Shown here in pieces: positions 26,481 through 34,664 of a stretch of 49,362 nucleotides of DNA; position 1 is the stretch's first letter; each line of letters starts with the position of its first letter. The notes beneath the pieces are model-generated. The model was not told the DNA's origin. It was given only the letters and a program-made list of their open reading frames with translations, and searched no databases. A program made the translations under genes and the position numbers. The stretch lies in NCBI GenBank assembly GCA_025451035.1, contig JANWLE010000008.1:1-49362 (forward strand), given 5' to 3'. Source of the DNA: Solirubrobacteraceae bacterium (lineage in GTDB: Bacteria; Actinomycetota; Thermoleophilia; Solirubrobacterales; Solirubrobacteraceae).

Positions 26481-26530
26481 TGGGTGGGAAAAAATGTGCA
26501 AGTGGGGTTGCATTGTGGGAGAAAGTGGGA
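26481..26530 (+). promoter_or_regulatory. MraZ-binding TGGG direct repeats
   Basis: Copies of (G)TGGG start at 26481, 26485, 26502, 26515 and 26525. The last two are GTGGGA spaced exactly 10 bp (GTGGGAGAAAGTGGGA), the classic MraZ box in which TGGG units are one helical turn apart. They occupy the spacer between the -35 and -10 boxes of the mraZ promoter, so MraZ binding should block polymerase. This autoregulation is established for MraZ in other bacteria and inferred here. Confidence 0.75.
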
Positions 26531-26536
26531 TAGCGT
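26508..26536 (+). promoter_or_regulatory. Promoter of mraZ/dcw operon (TTGCAT-N17-TAGCGT)
   Basis: -35 TTGCAT at 26508-26513 and -10 TAGCGT at 26531-26536 are 17 nt apart. The start of transcription is expected near 26543, right before a long hairpin. It probably drives at least mraZ-rsmH-ftsL-ftsI. Confidence 0.6.
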
Positions 26537-26544
26537 CGTGCCAG

Positions 26545-26589
26545 CGAGCCGGGGTGGAGGGGCTCCTCCCACCCCTCCACCCCGGCTCG
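26545..26589 (+). promoter_or_regulatory. 18-bp perfect leader hairpin of mraZ mRNA
   Basis: CGAGCCGGGGTGGAGGGG (26545-26562) and its exact complement (26572-26589) enclose a 9-nt loop CTCCTCCCA. The loop's CTCCT is complementary to the mraZ Shine-Dalgarno AGGAG at 26601-26605. There is no T-run after the stem, so it is not an intrinsic terminator. It is placed at the very 5' end of the predicted transcript and may protect the mRNA or control mraZ translation through a loop-ribosome-site pseudoknot. Confidence 0.7.
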
Positions 26590-26614
26590 GGAAACAGCTC
26601 AGGAGCACACGACA

Positions 26615-27058
26615 TTGGTCTTCCGCGGCACCTTCGATCACACGCTCGACGCGAAGAACCGGCTCACCGTCCCGGCGCGCTATCGCTCAGCGCTGGCGGA
26701 AGGAGTGGTCATGGCGATGCCCGTGGACCTCAAGCCATGTGTGGGCATCTGGCGTCCGGGCGACTATGAGCGCTATACCGAACGCGCCCTTGCCGAGCTG
26801 CCGCCGCTGTCCCCGCGGCTCACCGAACTCGAGCGTTTCTTCTACGGCAGCTCACGGGACACCGAGCTTGACGCGGCGGGACGAATCATGGTGCCGGTCG
26901 TCCTCGGCGAGCACGCCGGGCTGAAAAAAGATGTCGTCGTCGTCGGCGTCGGCGATCGCCTCGAGCTGTGGGACAAGGACCGCTGGAGCGAGCACAGACC
27001 GACGCTTCTGGGTGGCGTCGCTGAGATAACAGCCAATGTCGACGTTTCTACTCGATAG
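26615..27058 (+). CDS. mraZ: Transcriptional regulator MraZ
   Basis: A 147-residue DNA-binding protein of the AbrB-like double-barrel fold, first gene of the dcw cluster and repressor of its own operon in other bacteria. The two repeats each carry the DxxxR core, LDAKNRLTVP (about 10-19) and LDAAGRIMVP (about 88-97). It starts at TTG 26615 with AGGAG 9 nt upstream and reads VFRGTFDHTLD, the family's normal N-terminus. The upstream region carries matching TGGG repeats. The rsmH frame opens inside its last 23 bases. Confidence 0.95.
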   Translation: MVFRGTFDHTLDAKNRLTVPARYRSALAEGVVMAMPVDLKPCVGIWRPGDYERYTERALAELPPLSPRLTELERFFYGSSRDTELDAAGRIMVPVVLGEHAGLKKDVVVVGVGDRLELWDKDRWSEHRPTLLGGVAEITANVDVSTR

Positions 27059-28124
27059 CCGCCAAAGCACCAAGGGGCAATGCGCCCGCCAACGGCCGGG
27101 TGGGTCGGGAGCGGCGGGCGGACGCACCCCGATCGTGCGCGGCAGACGCCCCGTCGAGGGCCGCTCCGAAGGCGCCATCGGGCATGTGCCGGTGCTCGCC
27201 ACCGAGCTGGTCGAGCTGCTCGACCTGCGTCCCGGCCAGGTCGCGATCGACTGCACGTTCGGGGGGGGCGGGCACGCCCAACTGGTGGCGCAACGCCTGG
27301 GGTCGCGGGGGACGCTGATCGCCATCGACCGCGACCCACTGGCGGAGGAGCGCTTCGCGGAGCTCTCGAGCCAGGTCGCCTGCTCGGTCCGCTTCATCCG
27401 CGCCAGCTATGCCGAGGCGCTCGAGCTGCTGACAGAGGAGGGCGCGCGCGCAGACGCCGTCTATTTCGACCTCGGCATGTCTTCGATGCAGGTCGATACC
27501 CGCGAGCGCGGCTTCTCCTACTCCTTCCAGGCGCCGCTCGACATGCGCATGGACCCCGGGCAAAAGCTGGACGCCCGCGCGATACTCGCAAACTACGACC
27601 AGCGTGCGCTGACCCGGCTGCTACGTGACTTCGGTGAGGAGAAGCACGCTGCGGCGATCGCGCGCGCGATCGTCAACAGCCGCGCGCAGCACCCGATCGA
27701 GTCGACCAGTCAGCTCGTGGACCTGATCAACTCCGCGATCCCGGTGCCAGCGCGCTTCGCCGGCTCGCACCCCGCAAAGCGCGTCTTTCAGGCGTTGCGA
27801 ATCGCCGTAAACGACGAGCTGGGCCAGCTCGATCGCAGCCTGCCGCTAGCATTTTCCCTGCTGCGAGCCGGGGGGGTGCTCGCGGCCATTTCCTTCCACT
27901 CGCTGGAGGACCGCCGCGTCAAGCGCTTTCTCGCCGCGCGCGCGCGCGGCTGCATCTGCCCCCCCGATTTCCCGATCTGCGCCTGCGGTCGAGAGCCCGA
28001 AGCCCAGCTGGTGAAGAACCGTGCAATCACGCCGTCGGCGAGCGAGGTCACGCGCAACCCGCGCGCGGCGTCGGCCCGCATGCGCGCGGCGCGCAAGCTG
28101 ACAGAAGAGGAGGCGAGACCGTGA
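27036..28124 (+). CDS. rsmH: 16S rRNA (cytosine-1402-N4)-methyltransferase RsmH
   Basis: A 362-residue SAM-dependent methyltransferase that modifies C1402 in the ribosomal decoding centre. Motifs are HVPVLATELVELLDL, DCTFGGGGHA (SAM-binding), IAIDRDP, YFDLGMSSMQVD, RGFSYSFQAPLDMRMD and the C-terminal AISFHSLEDRRVKRF. The insertion domain has CICPPDFPICACG, as in many actinobacterial versions. The ATG at 27036 leaves about 45 residues of basic, low-complexity sequence before the conserved start; GTG 27135 is an alternative. Neither has a good ribosome site, so coupling with mraZ is likely. The stop overlaps the ftsL-like GTG. Confidence 0.95.
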   Translation: MSTFLLDSRQSTKGQCARQRPGGSGAAGGRTPIVRGRRPVEGRSEGAIGHVPVLATELVELLDLRPGQVAIDCTFGGGGHAQLVAQRLGSRGTLIAIDRDPLAEERFAELSSQVACSVRFIRASYAEALELLTEEGARADAVYFDLGMSSMQVDTRERGFSYSFQAPLDMRMDPGQKLDARAILANYDQRALTRLLRDFGEEKHAAAIARAIVNSRAQHPIESTSQLVDLINSAIPVPARFAGSHPAKRVFQALRIAVNDELGQLDRSLPLAFSLLRAGGVLAAISFHSLEDRRVKRFLAARARGCICPPDFPICACGREPEAQLVKNRAITPSASEVTRNPRAASARMRAARKLTEEEARP

Positions 28125-28969
28125 CCCCACCCGCTGCGAGCGCCGCCCCGATCCCCGCTACCAGACCCCGCCGCGTCTCCGGTGGACCCCGAGGCGCACA
28201 AGCCCTCGCCCGCGGGGCTGTCGCGGCTCCCGGCATCTCGCGGCCACGCGTACGCACCCAGCCACGGCGCGCGAGCGTCAAGACGCGTCCCCAGCCGCGC
28301 GCCGGCGAATCGCTGCTCGGGCGGCTGACCCGGGTCGCGGATCACCGGCTGCTCGACCGTCTCATCCGCGGGCGCCTCTGGATCGGCGTCCTCACCTTCG
28401 CGCTGATCGGAATAGTGGCGATGCAGCTCGCGATCCTCTCTTTCAACAGAGCCACCGGCCAGGCGCTTGAACGGGTCACCCAGCTGCAACGCGAAAACCC
28501 CGCGCTGAGCATCGCCAACTCGACCGCTACAGCGGGCGAAAACGTCGAGCCGCAGGCCGCCGCTAGGGGGATGGCGATGGCGCCCGTCGGCGCGATCCAG
28601 TTCCTGCCAGCGGGCTCCGGTGATCTCGCTCGCGCGGCCCGGATCCTGAGCAGCAGCACAGCGCCCCCCGCGAGCCAGACACCAAGCCAGTCGGGCGAAG
28701 GCGCATCAGTGCAAACCTCGAGCCCGGCGGGCGAAAGCGAAGGCAGCCAGACCGCCAGCGTCCCGCAGGCCCCAAGCCAATCCCCCGCGACGAGCGGCGA
28801 AAGCACAGGTGAACAGTCCGGGCCGGCAACCGAAGCAGGCGCCCAGGGCCAGACAAGCACCCAGCCGGTCTCGCCGACTAGCTCAACGACGACCAGCGAA
28901 GGCGGCGGCTACTCCCCCGCGCAGGCCCCCACCGTTGGGTCTCAGGGTGGCACGCAGGCCGGCCCATAG
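28121..28969 (+). CDS. ftsL: FtsL-like division protein with long disordered tail
   Basis: A 282-residue bitopic protein. It has an 80-residue basic Pro/Arg-rich cytoplasmic part and one membrane helix at about 86-108 (GVLTFALIGIVAMQLAILSF). A short coiled-coil-like stretch with heptad spacing (ALERVTQLQREN) follows. This and its place between rsmH and ftsI identify it as the FtsL equivalent, which joins FtsB and FtsQ to activate FtsWI. Unlike usual 100-residue FtsL, about 140 residues of Ser/Thr/Gln/Pro/Ala-rich sequence follow. They have no regular structure and might thread the cell wall. The gene name rests on position and topology, since FtsL sequences are poorly conserved. Confidence 0.75.
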   Translation: MTPPAASAAPIPATRPRRVSGGPRGAQALARGAVAAPGISRPRVRTQPRRASVKTRPQPRAGESLLGRLTRVADHRLLDRLIRGRLWIGVLTFALIGIVAMQLAILSFNRATGQALERVTQLQRENPALSIANSTATAGENVEPQAAARGMAMAPVGAIQFLPAGSGDLARAARILSSSTAPPASQTPSQSGEGASVQTSSPAGESEGSQTASVPQAPSQSPATSGESTGEQSGPATEAGAQGQTSTQPVSPTSSTTTSEGGGYSPAQAPTVGSQGGTQAGP

Positions 28970-28978
28970 GTGTAGAGC

Positions 28979-30640
28979 ATGGCGCTCCGCCAGCGACGCA
29001 TGGGGGTGTTGTTCGCGGTCTTCTTCCTGCTGCTGGTAGCTGCCGCGGGGCGTACCCTCTACTTCGCCGCGGTGCGCAGCGCAACCCTGCGCAAGGCCGC
29101 CCAGGCGCAGCAGTTGAGCACCGAGACACTGCCCGCCGAACGCGGGACGATCACCGACCGAAACGGTGTCGACCTGGCCGTCTCGGAGCCCGCCGACGAT
29201 ATTTCAGCCGACCCGTTTCTGCTGAAAGACCCTCTCGCCGTCGCCGAAAAGCTCGCGCCGCTTCTCGAAAAGCCGCGCGATGAAGTCTTGGCCGAACTCA
29301 CCCAGCACAGCGGGTTCGTGTATCTCGCGCATGCCCTTAACCCTGCGCGCGCCCACCGCATCCTGGCGCTGAAGATCCCCGGCATCGACGCGTCGGTCGT
29401 GATGCGCCGCGTCTACCCTCGCGGCTCGCTGGCGGCGCAGGTGCTCGGACTCGTCGGCACGGAAGGCAAGGGTCTCGCGGGACTGGAGTACTCACAGGAC
29501 GCGACCCTCAGAGGACACCCCGGTCAGCGGAGGGTCGTCAGCGACGCCCTCGGGCACCCGATCTCGATCTCGACGGTGCACCCTGAGGTCCCGGGCTCCT
29601 CGCTGAAGCTGACGATCGACTCGAACATCCAGCAGCACACCGAAGACGTGCTCAGCGCGGTCGGCCACGTCTTCTCGCCTAGGGACGCGACGGCGATCGT
29701 GATGGACCCGCGCAGCGGCGCGATCTACGCGATGGCGAGCTGGCCGCGGCTAAATGACTCGATCACCGCGAGCGTGACCAACGAAACGCTGCAGAACCGG
29801 GCGGTCAGCTTCGACTACGAACCCGGCTCCACGTTCAAGGTCGTGGCGATCTCGGGCGCCCTGCAGGAAGGGCTCGTCACCCCCGAAACGAGCTTCAGCA
29901 TCCCCGACCAGATACAGGTGGCGGATCGAACGATCCACGACGACGCGCCCCACCCCGAAGAGAGCCTGACGACCAGCCAGATCCTCGCCCAGTCGAGCAA
30001 TGTCGGGGCGATCAAGATCGGCGGTCTGGAGGGCGCCGACCGCTTCAACCAGTGGGTTCATCGCTTCGGCTTCGGGTCCCCGACCAGAGTCGATCTCCCC
30101 GGCGAGGAACAGGGCCAGGCGCTTGCCCTGGACAAGTACTCCGGCTCGTCGATGGGCAACCTGCCGATTGGCCAGGGTGAGCTCGTGACGCCGATTCAGA
30201 TCGCGACCGCGTACTCGGCGATAGCCAACGGCGGCATCCTGCGCCCCCCGCACATCGTCAAGGCGGTCGGCGGCCGCTCGGTGGCAGAGCCGGCGGGCCG
30301 CCGCGTCGTTTCGAGCGCCACCGCCGCCGAGGTCCGCCAGATGCTCAAGGGAGTGCTCGCTCCCGGCGGGACGGCCAGCCAGGTGTCGGTGCCGGGCTAC
30401 CAACTAGCGGGCAAGACCGGGACCGCCAGCAAGATCGACCCGGCGACAGGGCAGTACTCGGAAACGGCCTATGTGGCCTCGTTCGTGGGTTTTGCGCCAG
30501 CCGCCGACCCGCAGCTGTTGTGTGCCGTGATCGTCGACGAACCGAAAACGGGATCGATCTACGGCGGGGCAGTCGCCGCGCCCGCCTTCGGGGAAATCAT
30601 GTCGTTCGCGCTGCCGTACCTCGGCATCTCGCCGCACTAG
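28979..30640 (+). CDS. ftsI: Division transpeptidase FtsI (PBP3, class B)
   Basis: A 553-residue class B penicillin-binding protein that cross-links septal peptidoglycan. A single N-terminal membrane anchor (about 8-30) precedes the pedestal domain (RGTITDRNG at 55-63; GLAGLEYSQD). The transpeptidase domain has the nucleophile motif STFK (Ser284-Lys287), SSN at 339-341 and KTGT at 479-482, all intact. No PASTA repeats are present. ATG 28979 lies 9 nt after the ftsL stop. It works with FtsW, encoded further along the cluster. Confidence 0.96.
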   Translation: MALRQRRMGVLFAVFFLLLVAAAGRTLYFAAVRSATLRKAAQAQQLSTETLPAERGTITDRNGVDLAVSEPADDISADPFLLKDPLAVAEKLAPLLEKPRDEVLAELTQHSGFVYLAHALNPARAHRILALKIPGIDASVVMRRVYPRGSLAAQVLGLVGTEGKGLAGLEYSQDATLRGHPGQRRVVSDALGHPISISTVHPEVPGSSLKLTIDSNIQQHTEDVLSAVGHVFSPRDATAIVMDPRSGAIYAMASWPRLNDSITASVTNETLQNRAVSFDYEPGSTFKVVAISGALQEGLVTPETSFSIPDQIQVADRTIHDDAPHPEESLTTSQILAQSSNVGAIKIGGLEGADRFNQWVHRFGFGSPTRVDLPGEEQGQALALDKYSGSSMGNLPIGQGELVTPIQIATAYSAIANGGILRPPHIVKAVGGRSVAEPAGRRVVSSATAAEVRQMLKGVLAPGGTASQVSVPGYQLAGKTGTASKIDPATGQYSETAYVASFVGFAPAADPQLLCAVIVDEPKTGSIYGGAVAAPAFGEIMSFALPYLGISPH

Positions 30641-30665
30641 CGGTGGCTTTCGCCGGCAAGGAAAC

Positions 30666-30671
30666 TAGACT
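30666..30671 (+). promoter_or_regulatory. Candidate -10 box upstream of murE
   Basis: TAGACT, a good actinobacterial -10 sequence, lies 30 nt before the murE ATG in the 61-bp gap after ftsI, the largest gap inside the early dcw cluster. No convincing -35 box. It could give murE-ftsZ an internal promoter. Confidence 0.35.
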
Positions 30672-30701
30672 GCTCGCTGTGCCATTGCCGAGCGTGGGCG
30701 C

Positions 30702-32231
30702 ATGAGACTCGACGAGTTGATCGGCGACTCGCCCGCAGCAACGCCAATCGCGAAAGCGCAGGCAGCCGGCGAGGTGTCGCTCACCGGCCTGTCCTACGAC
30801 AGTCGCACCGTGAAACCCGGTGAGCTGTTCTTCTGCGTGGGCGGCTTTCACCGCGACGGTCACGAGTTCGCCGCGCAGGCCGTACAGAACGGGGCGGTCG
30901 CGCTCGTGGTCGAGCGCCAGCTCGATCTCCCGGTGGCGGAAGTGCTCGTCGACAGCGCACGGGCGGCGATGGCGCCGCTCGCCGCTCGCTTCTACGGCCA
31001 TCCCTCCCGTGAGCTGCGGCTCGTGGGCGTGACCGGCACCAACGGCAAGACCACCACCACATATATGGCGCGAGCCCTGCTCGAAGCCGGGGGACAGCAG
31101 TGCGGGCTGCTGGGGACTGTCAAGTCCGTGATCGGCGGGCACGAGCGGCCCGTCAAACGAACGACACCGGAGGCGATCGACCTCCAGGCCGACTTGCGCG
31201 CGATGCTCGACGGCGGCGACCGGGCCTGCGCGATAGAGGTGTCCTCGCACGCGCTCGAGCTCGGCCGCACGCAAGAGGTCGCGTTCGCCGCCGCGGTCTT
31301 CACGAACCTCACCCAGGACCATCTCGACTTCCACGAGACGATGGAGGACTACTACGGCGCCAAGCGCCTGCTGTTCTTGCCCGCAAGCGGCGGGCCGCCG
31401 GCGGCGAGCGTGGTGAACATTGGCGACCCGTACGGGCGGCGCCTTGCTGCCGAAGTGAAGGGCGCACGCACATTCGCGCTAGAAGCGCAGGCCGATTACA
31501 GCGCCCACGACGTGCGCTGCGACTTCGCCGGCTGCACGTTCACGCTGCAAACGCCCGAGGGCAGCCGGCGGGTGTCGCTGCCCCTACCGGGCAGGTTCAA
31601 CGTCGCCAACGCGCTGGGGGCACTCGCCGCCGTGCACGCGCTCGGCCACCCGCTCGAGCTGCTCGTACCCGCCCTGGAAATGGGGGTGCGGGTCCCCGGG
31701 CGCTTCGAGCCGGTCGCCGAGGGCCAGGATTTCGCGGTCCTCGTCGACTACGCCCACACTCCCGACTCGCTCGAGAACGTGCTTGGCGCCGCACGCGAAC
31801 TGGCCGCCGCATCCGCCGCGGGCGCGCGCGTGCTGTGCGTGTTCGGTGCCGGCGGCGACCGTGACCGCGGCAAGCGCCCGCTGATGGGGCAGATCGCGGC
31901 ACGGCTGGCCGACACCGTGATCGTCACCTCCGACAACCCACGCTCGGAGGACCCTGAGGAGATCATCGATGAGATCATGCGCGGGATGTCGCCTGGGGAT
32001 CTCGCGCACGGCACCAACAGCCCCAAGGTGCAGCGGATAGCAGACCGCCGCGAGGCCATCCGCCGGGCCGTGGCGTGCGCGACCACAGGCGATGTGCTCG
32101 TGGTCGCAGGCAAGGGTCACGAGCAGGGCCAGGAGCTGCCCGGTGGAAGGGTCGTCCCCTTCGACGATGCGAGCGTCGCGCGGGAGGCCCTCCGCTCACA
32201 CAGCCAGTCGCGGCCCGAGGCCATCGCGTGA
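30702..32231 (+). CDS. murE: UDP-N-acetylmuramoyl-tripeptide synthetase MurE (meso-DAP adding)
   Basis: A 509-residue Mur ligase that adds the third stem-peptide residue to UDP-MurNAc-L-Ala-D-Glu. The ATP-binding loop GVTGTNGKTTTTYMA is near 108-122 and LTGLSYDSRTVKPGELF marks the N-terminal domain. The C-terminal VTSDNPRSEDP contains the DNPR motif that selects meso-diaminopimelate over lysine, so the cell wall is predicted to be of the DAP type. The stop overlaps the murF start as GTGA. Product is made in the cytoplasm. Confidence 0.97.
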   Translation: MRLDELIGDSPAATPIAKAQAAGEVSLTGLSYDSRTVKPGELFFCVGGFHRDGHEFAAQAVQNGAVALVVERQLDLPVAEVLVDSARAAMAPLAARFYGHPSRELRLVGVTGTNGKTTTTYMARALLEAGGQQCGLLGTVKSVIGGHERPVKRTTPEAIDLQADLRAMLDGGDRACAIEVSSHALELGRTQEVAFAAAVFTNLTQDHLDFHETMEDYYGAKRLLFLPASGGPPAASVVNIGDPYGRRLAAEVKGARTFALEAQADYSAHDVRCDFAGCTFTLQTPEGSRRVSLPLPGRFNVANALGALAAVHALGHPLELLVPALEMGVRVPGRFEPVAEGQDFAVLVDYAHTPDSLENVLGAARELAAASAAGARVLCVFGAGGDRDRGKRPLMGQIAARLADTVIVTSDNPRSEDPEEIIDEIMRGMSPGDLAHGTNSPKVQRIADRREAIRRAVACATTGDVLVVAGKGHEQGQELPGGRVVPFDDASVAREALRSHSQSRPEAIA

Positions 32232-33628
32232 TCGGCTGGGACGCCTCTAAGATCGCCGCAGTCAGCGGCGCCAGCCTGCTCGGGCAAGAGGCACGGTCCG
32301 ATCGTGGCAGCCCGACGCGCGCGGTGATCGACTCGCGCGCGCTGAAGCCGGGCGAGCTGTTCATCGGCCTGGGTGGGCAGAGCGCCGACGGGGGCGTATT
32401 CGCCGCGCAGGCGCTGCGCGCCGGCGCCTGGGGCGTGCTCGTGAGACCCGAGCACGCGCAGCGGCTCGACGCCAGTGAAGGGGTCGTGCTCGCCCACGAG
32501 GACCCGCTCGCCGCGCTGCAGAATCTCGCGCGCGCCTGGCGCGGCGAGCTGAAAGCAAAGGTGATCGCGATCACCGGCTCGACCGGCAAGACATCGACGA
32601 AGGACATCCTCGCCGCCCTGCTCGCGGGTCACCTGAGGTCGTTCGCGAGCCCGCAGAACTTCAACACCGAGATCGGCCTGCCGCTGGCGCTGCTGGCGGC
32701 GCCCGCGACGAGCGAGGTGCTCGTGCTCGAGCTGGCGATGCGAGGCAGTGGCCAGATCGCGCAGTTGTCGCAGATCGCCAGGCCCGATATCGGCGTGATC
32801 ACGAATATCGGCCCGGTGCACCTCGAGCTGCTCGGTTCGCTACCGGCGATCGCTGCGGCGAAGGCCGAGCTGATCGCCGCGCTGCCCGCGGGATCGACCG
32901 TCGTGATCCCGGGCGGCGAGCCCCTGCTCGAGGGGCACCTGCGCGCCGACTTGAAGACGGTCACGTTCGGCGCGGATGCAGACACGAAGCTCGTCGAACA
33001 AAGCGCCGACGGCGAGGTGGTGATCTACCACGTGGGCGAGCTGACACGGCTCAGGCCATCGTTCTCCCAGCCGCACAACCTGCATAATCTGCTCGCCGCA
33101 GTCGCCGTCGCGCGCGCTCTCGGGGTAGCGCCCGCCGGGCGCCTGCAGGTCAGCTTCTCGGGTCTACGCGGTGAGCGCCTGAACCTTGCGAAAGGCATAA
33201 CCCTGATCAACGACTGTTACAACGCAAACCCCGTGTCGATGCGAGCCGCCCTCGACGATCTCGCGCAAAGCGCGGACGGACGGCGGGTCGCCGTGCTCGG
33301 GGACATGCTGGAGCTCGGCTCGCAAGAGCTCGCCTATCACCGCCAGGTCGGCGAGTACGCGGCCGCGCAAGGCGTCGAGCTGCTGGTGACCGTCGGCCCG
33401 CTGGCCACGGCGATGCGCGAGGGGTTCGCCGGCGAGGCGCACAGCGCGAGCGACGCGCCAGCCGCTGCGCGGCTGCTCATTGGGCTGCTGAGAGCGGGCG
33501 ACACCGTACTCGTAAAGGGGTCGCGCGGCGTCGGCATGGAGCGCATCGCGACGATACTGGAAGCGTCCTTGACAGACGAACCGTCGAGCCCGGTCGGCAC
33601 GGATGAGCATGTGGCCGAGGCCAGCTGA
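32228..33628 (+). CDS. murF: UDP-MurNAc-tripeptide--D-Ala-D-Ala ligase MurF
   Basis: A 466-residue Mur ligase that attaches D-Ala-D-Ala to complete the UDP-MurNAc-pentapeptide. The start is GTG 32228 (VIGWDASKIAAVSG), overlapping the murE stop, not the longer open frame upstream, which lies inside murE. Motifs are SRALKPGELFIGL, ITGSTGKTSTKDIL (P-loop), LELAMRGSGQI, NIGPVHLELLGS and INDCYNANPVSM. No D-Ala-D-Ala ligase (ddl) gene is present in the cluster. The last base of its TGA is the first base of the mraY ATG. Confidence 0.96.
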   Translation: MIGWDASKIAAVSGASLLGQEARSDRGSPTRAVIDSRALKPGELFIGLGGQSADGGVFAAQALRAGAWGVLVRPEHAQRLDASEGVVLAHEDPLAALQNLARAWRGELKAKVIAITGSTGKTSTKDILAALLAGHLRSFASPQNFNTEIGLPLALLAAPATSEVLVLELAMRGSGQIAQLSQIARPDIGVITNIGPVHLELLGSLPAIAAAKAELIAALPAGSTVVIPGGEPLLEGHLRADLKTVTFGADADTKLVEQSADGEVVIYHVGELTRLRPSFSQPHNLHNLLAAVAVARALGVAPAGRLQVSFSGLRGERLNLAKGITLINDCYNANPVSMRAALDDLAQSADGRRVAVLGDMLELGSQELAYHRQVGEYAAAQGVELLVTVGPLATAMREGFAGEAHSASDAPAAARLLIGLLRAGDTVLVKGSRGVGMERIATILEASLTDEPSSPVGTDEHVAEAS

Positions 33629-34596
33629 TGGGCCGCATTCTGTTCGGGGGTACGGCGGCCCTACTGATATGCATCTTCCTGAGCCCGAAGTTCATCGAGT
33701 TTCTGCGCAACCGCGAGTTCGGCCAACACATTCGCGAGGATGGACCGGAGGGCCATCACGTCAAGGCCGGGACCCCGACGATGGGCGGCGTGATCATCTT
33801 TCTCGCCGTTTCCGCCGCCTTCCTGATCATCAGCAATTTCGAATGGCGCTCGATCGGTGTCTTCGCCACCGCAATCGCGTGCGCGCTGCTCGGCTTCGCC
33901 GACGACTACACCAAGCTGGTCAAGCGCAGATCGCTCGGCCTGCGAGCCCGCACCAAGCTCGTCGTCACCGTCGCGATCGCCCTCGGCCTGTGGTTCATCG
34001 CTCGCCATGAGGCGCATCTGCCGCCCACGCTGTGGCTGCGCTTCGTTGACTACCACGTCGACCTGGGACCGTTCTACCTGCTGTTGATCTATTTCGTGGT
34101 CGCGGGCACCACGAGCGCGGTCAACCTCACCGACGGCCTGGACGGCCTGGCCGCAGGCTGCGCCGCGATCGTGCTGCTCGCCTACATCGGCATCACGTTT
34201 TTGGCGGGCGACTTCGACCTCGCGATGCTGGCGGGCTGCCTGGTCGGTGCCTGCATCGGCTTTCTGTGGTTCAACGCGTTCCCAGCGACGATATTCATGG
34301 GGGACACCGGCTCGCTCGGACTCGGCGGGGCGATCGCTGGGCTGGCCGTGATGACCAAGACCGAGATCTTGCTGATCCTGCTCGGCGGGATATTCGTGAT
34401 CGAGGCCCTGTCTGTCGCGATCCAGGTCGTGTCCTTTCAACTGGCACGCAAGCGAGTCTTCCTGATGGCCCCAATCCACCACCACTTCGAGCTGAAGGGG
34501 TGGTCGGAGACAAAGATCATCCTGCGGTTCTGGATCATCGCCGCGCTCTGTTGCGCGATCGGCTTCACGATCTACCGGCAGAGCAGAGGGCTCTAG
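33628..34596 (+). CDS. mraY: Phospho-MurNAc-pentapeptide transferase MraY
   Basis: A 322-residue membrane enzyme that transfers phospho-MurNAc-pentapeptide to undecaprenyl phosphate, forming lipid I. About ten helices are visible. Catalytic and substrate motifs are KAGTPTMGGVI, FADDYTKLVK (the Asp-Asp pair), NLTDGLDGLAAG, FMGDTGSLGLGG and APIHHHFELKGWSE. The start overlaps murF by one base. The murD gene that normally follows mraY is not here: ftsW starts 68 bases later. Confidence 0.97.
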   Translation: MGRILFGGTAALLICIFLSPKFIEFLRNREFGQHIREDGPEGHHVKAGTPTMGGVIIFLAVSAAFLIISNFEWRSIGVFATAIACALLGFADDYTKLVKRRSLGLRARTKLVVTVAIALGLWFIARHEAHLPPTLWLRFVDYHVDLGPFYLLLIYFVVAGTTSAVNLTDGLDGLAAGCAAIVLLAYIGITFLAGDFDLAMLAGCLVGACIGFLWFNAFPATIFMGDTGSLGLGGAIAGLAVMTKTEILLILLGGIFVIEALSVAIQVVSFQLARKRVFLMAPIHHHFELKGWSETKIILRFWIIAALCCAIGFTIYRQSRGL

Positions 34597-34664
34597 CACA
34601 CCAGCCGCCCGCCGATCGCACGCCGCGAGAAGGCTTTCGCGCGGCGGCGTCGAAGCAAGCGGGG

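Larger units (their letters stand above)
26234..26614. other. 381-bp divergent regulatory region between DUF3352 and mraZ
   Basis: No coding region is supported. It holds, left to right, the DUF3352 ribosome site (26243-26249), its promoter, an imperfect long-loop inverted repeat (26346-26396), a GCCTATAGGC palindrome (26448-26457), G-rich TGGG repeats and the mraZ promoter, an 18-bp leader hairpin and the mraZ ribosome site. The local composition, with runs of G and A, is unlike the flanking genes. Confidence 0.7.

Noticed and set aside
26545-26589. mraZ leader hairpin as an intrinsic terminator of an upstream transcript.
   Set aside because: No T-run follows the stem, and nothing on the plus strand upstream needs terminating. 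A leader role fits better.
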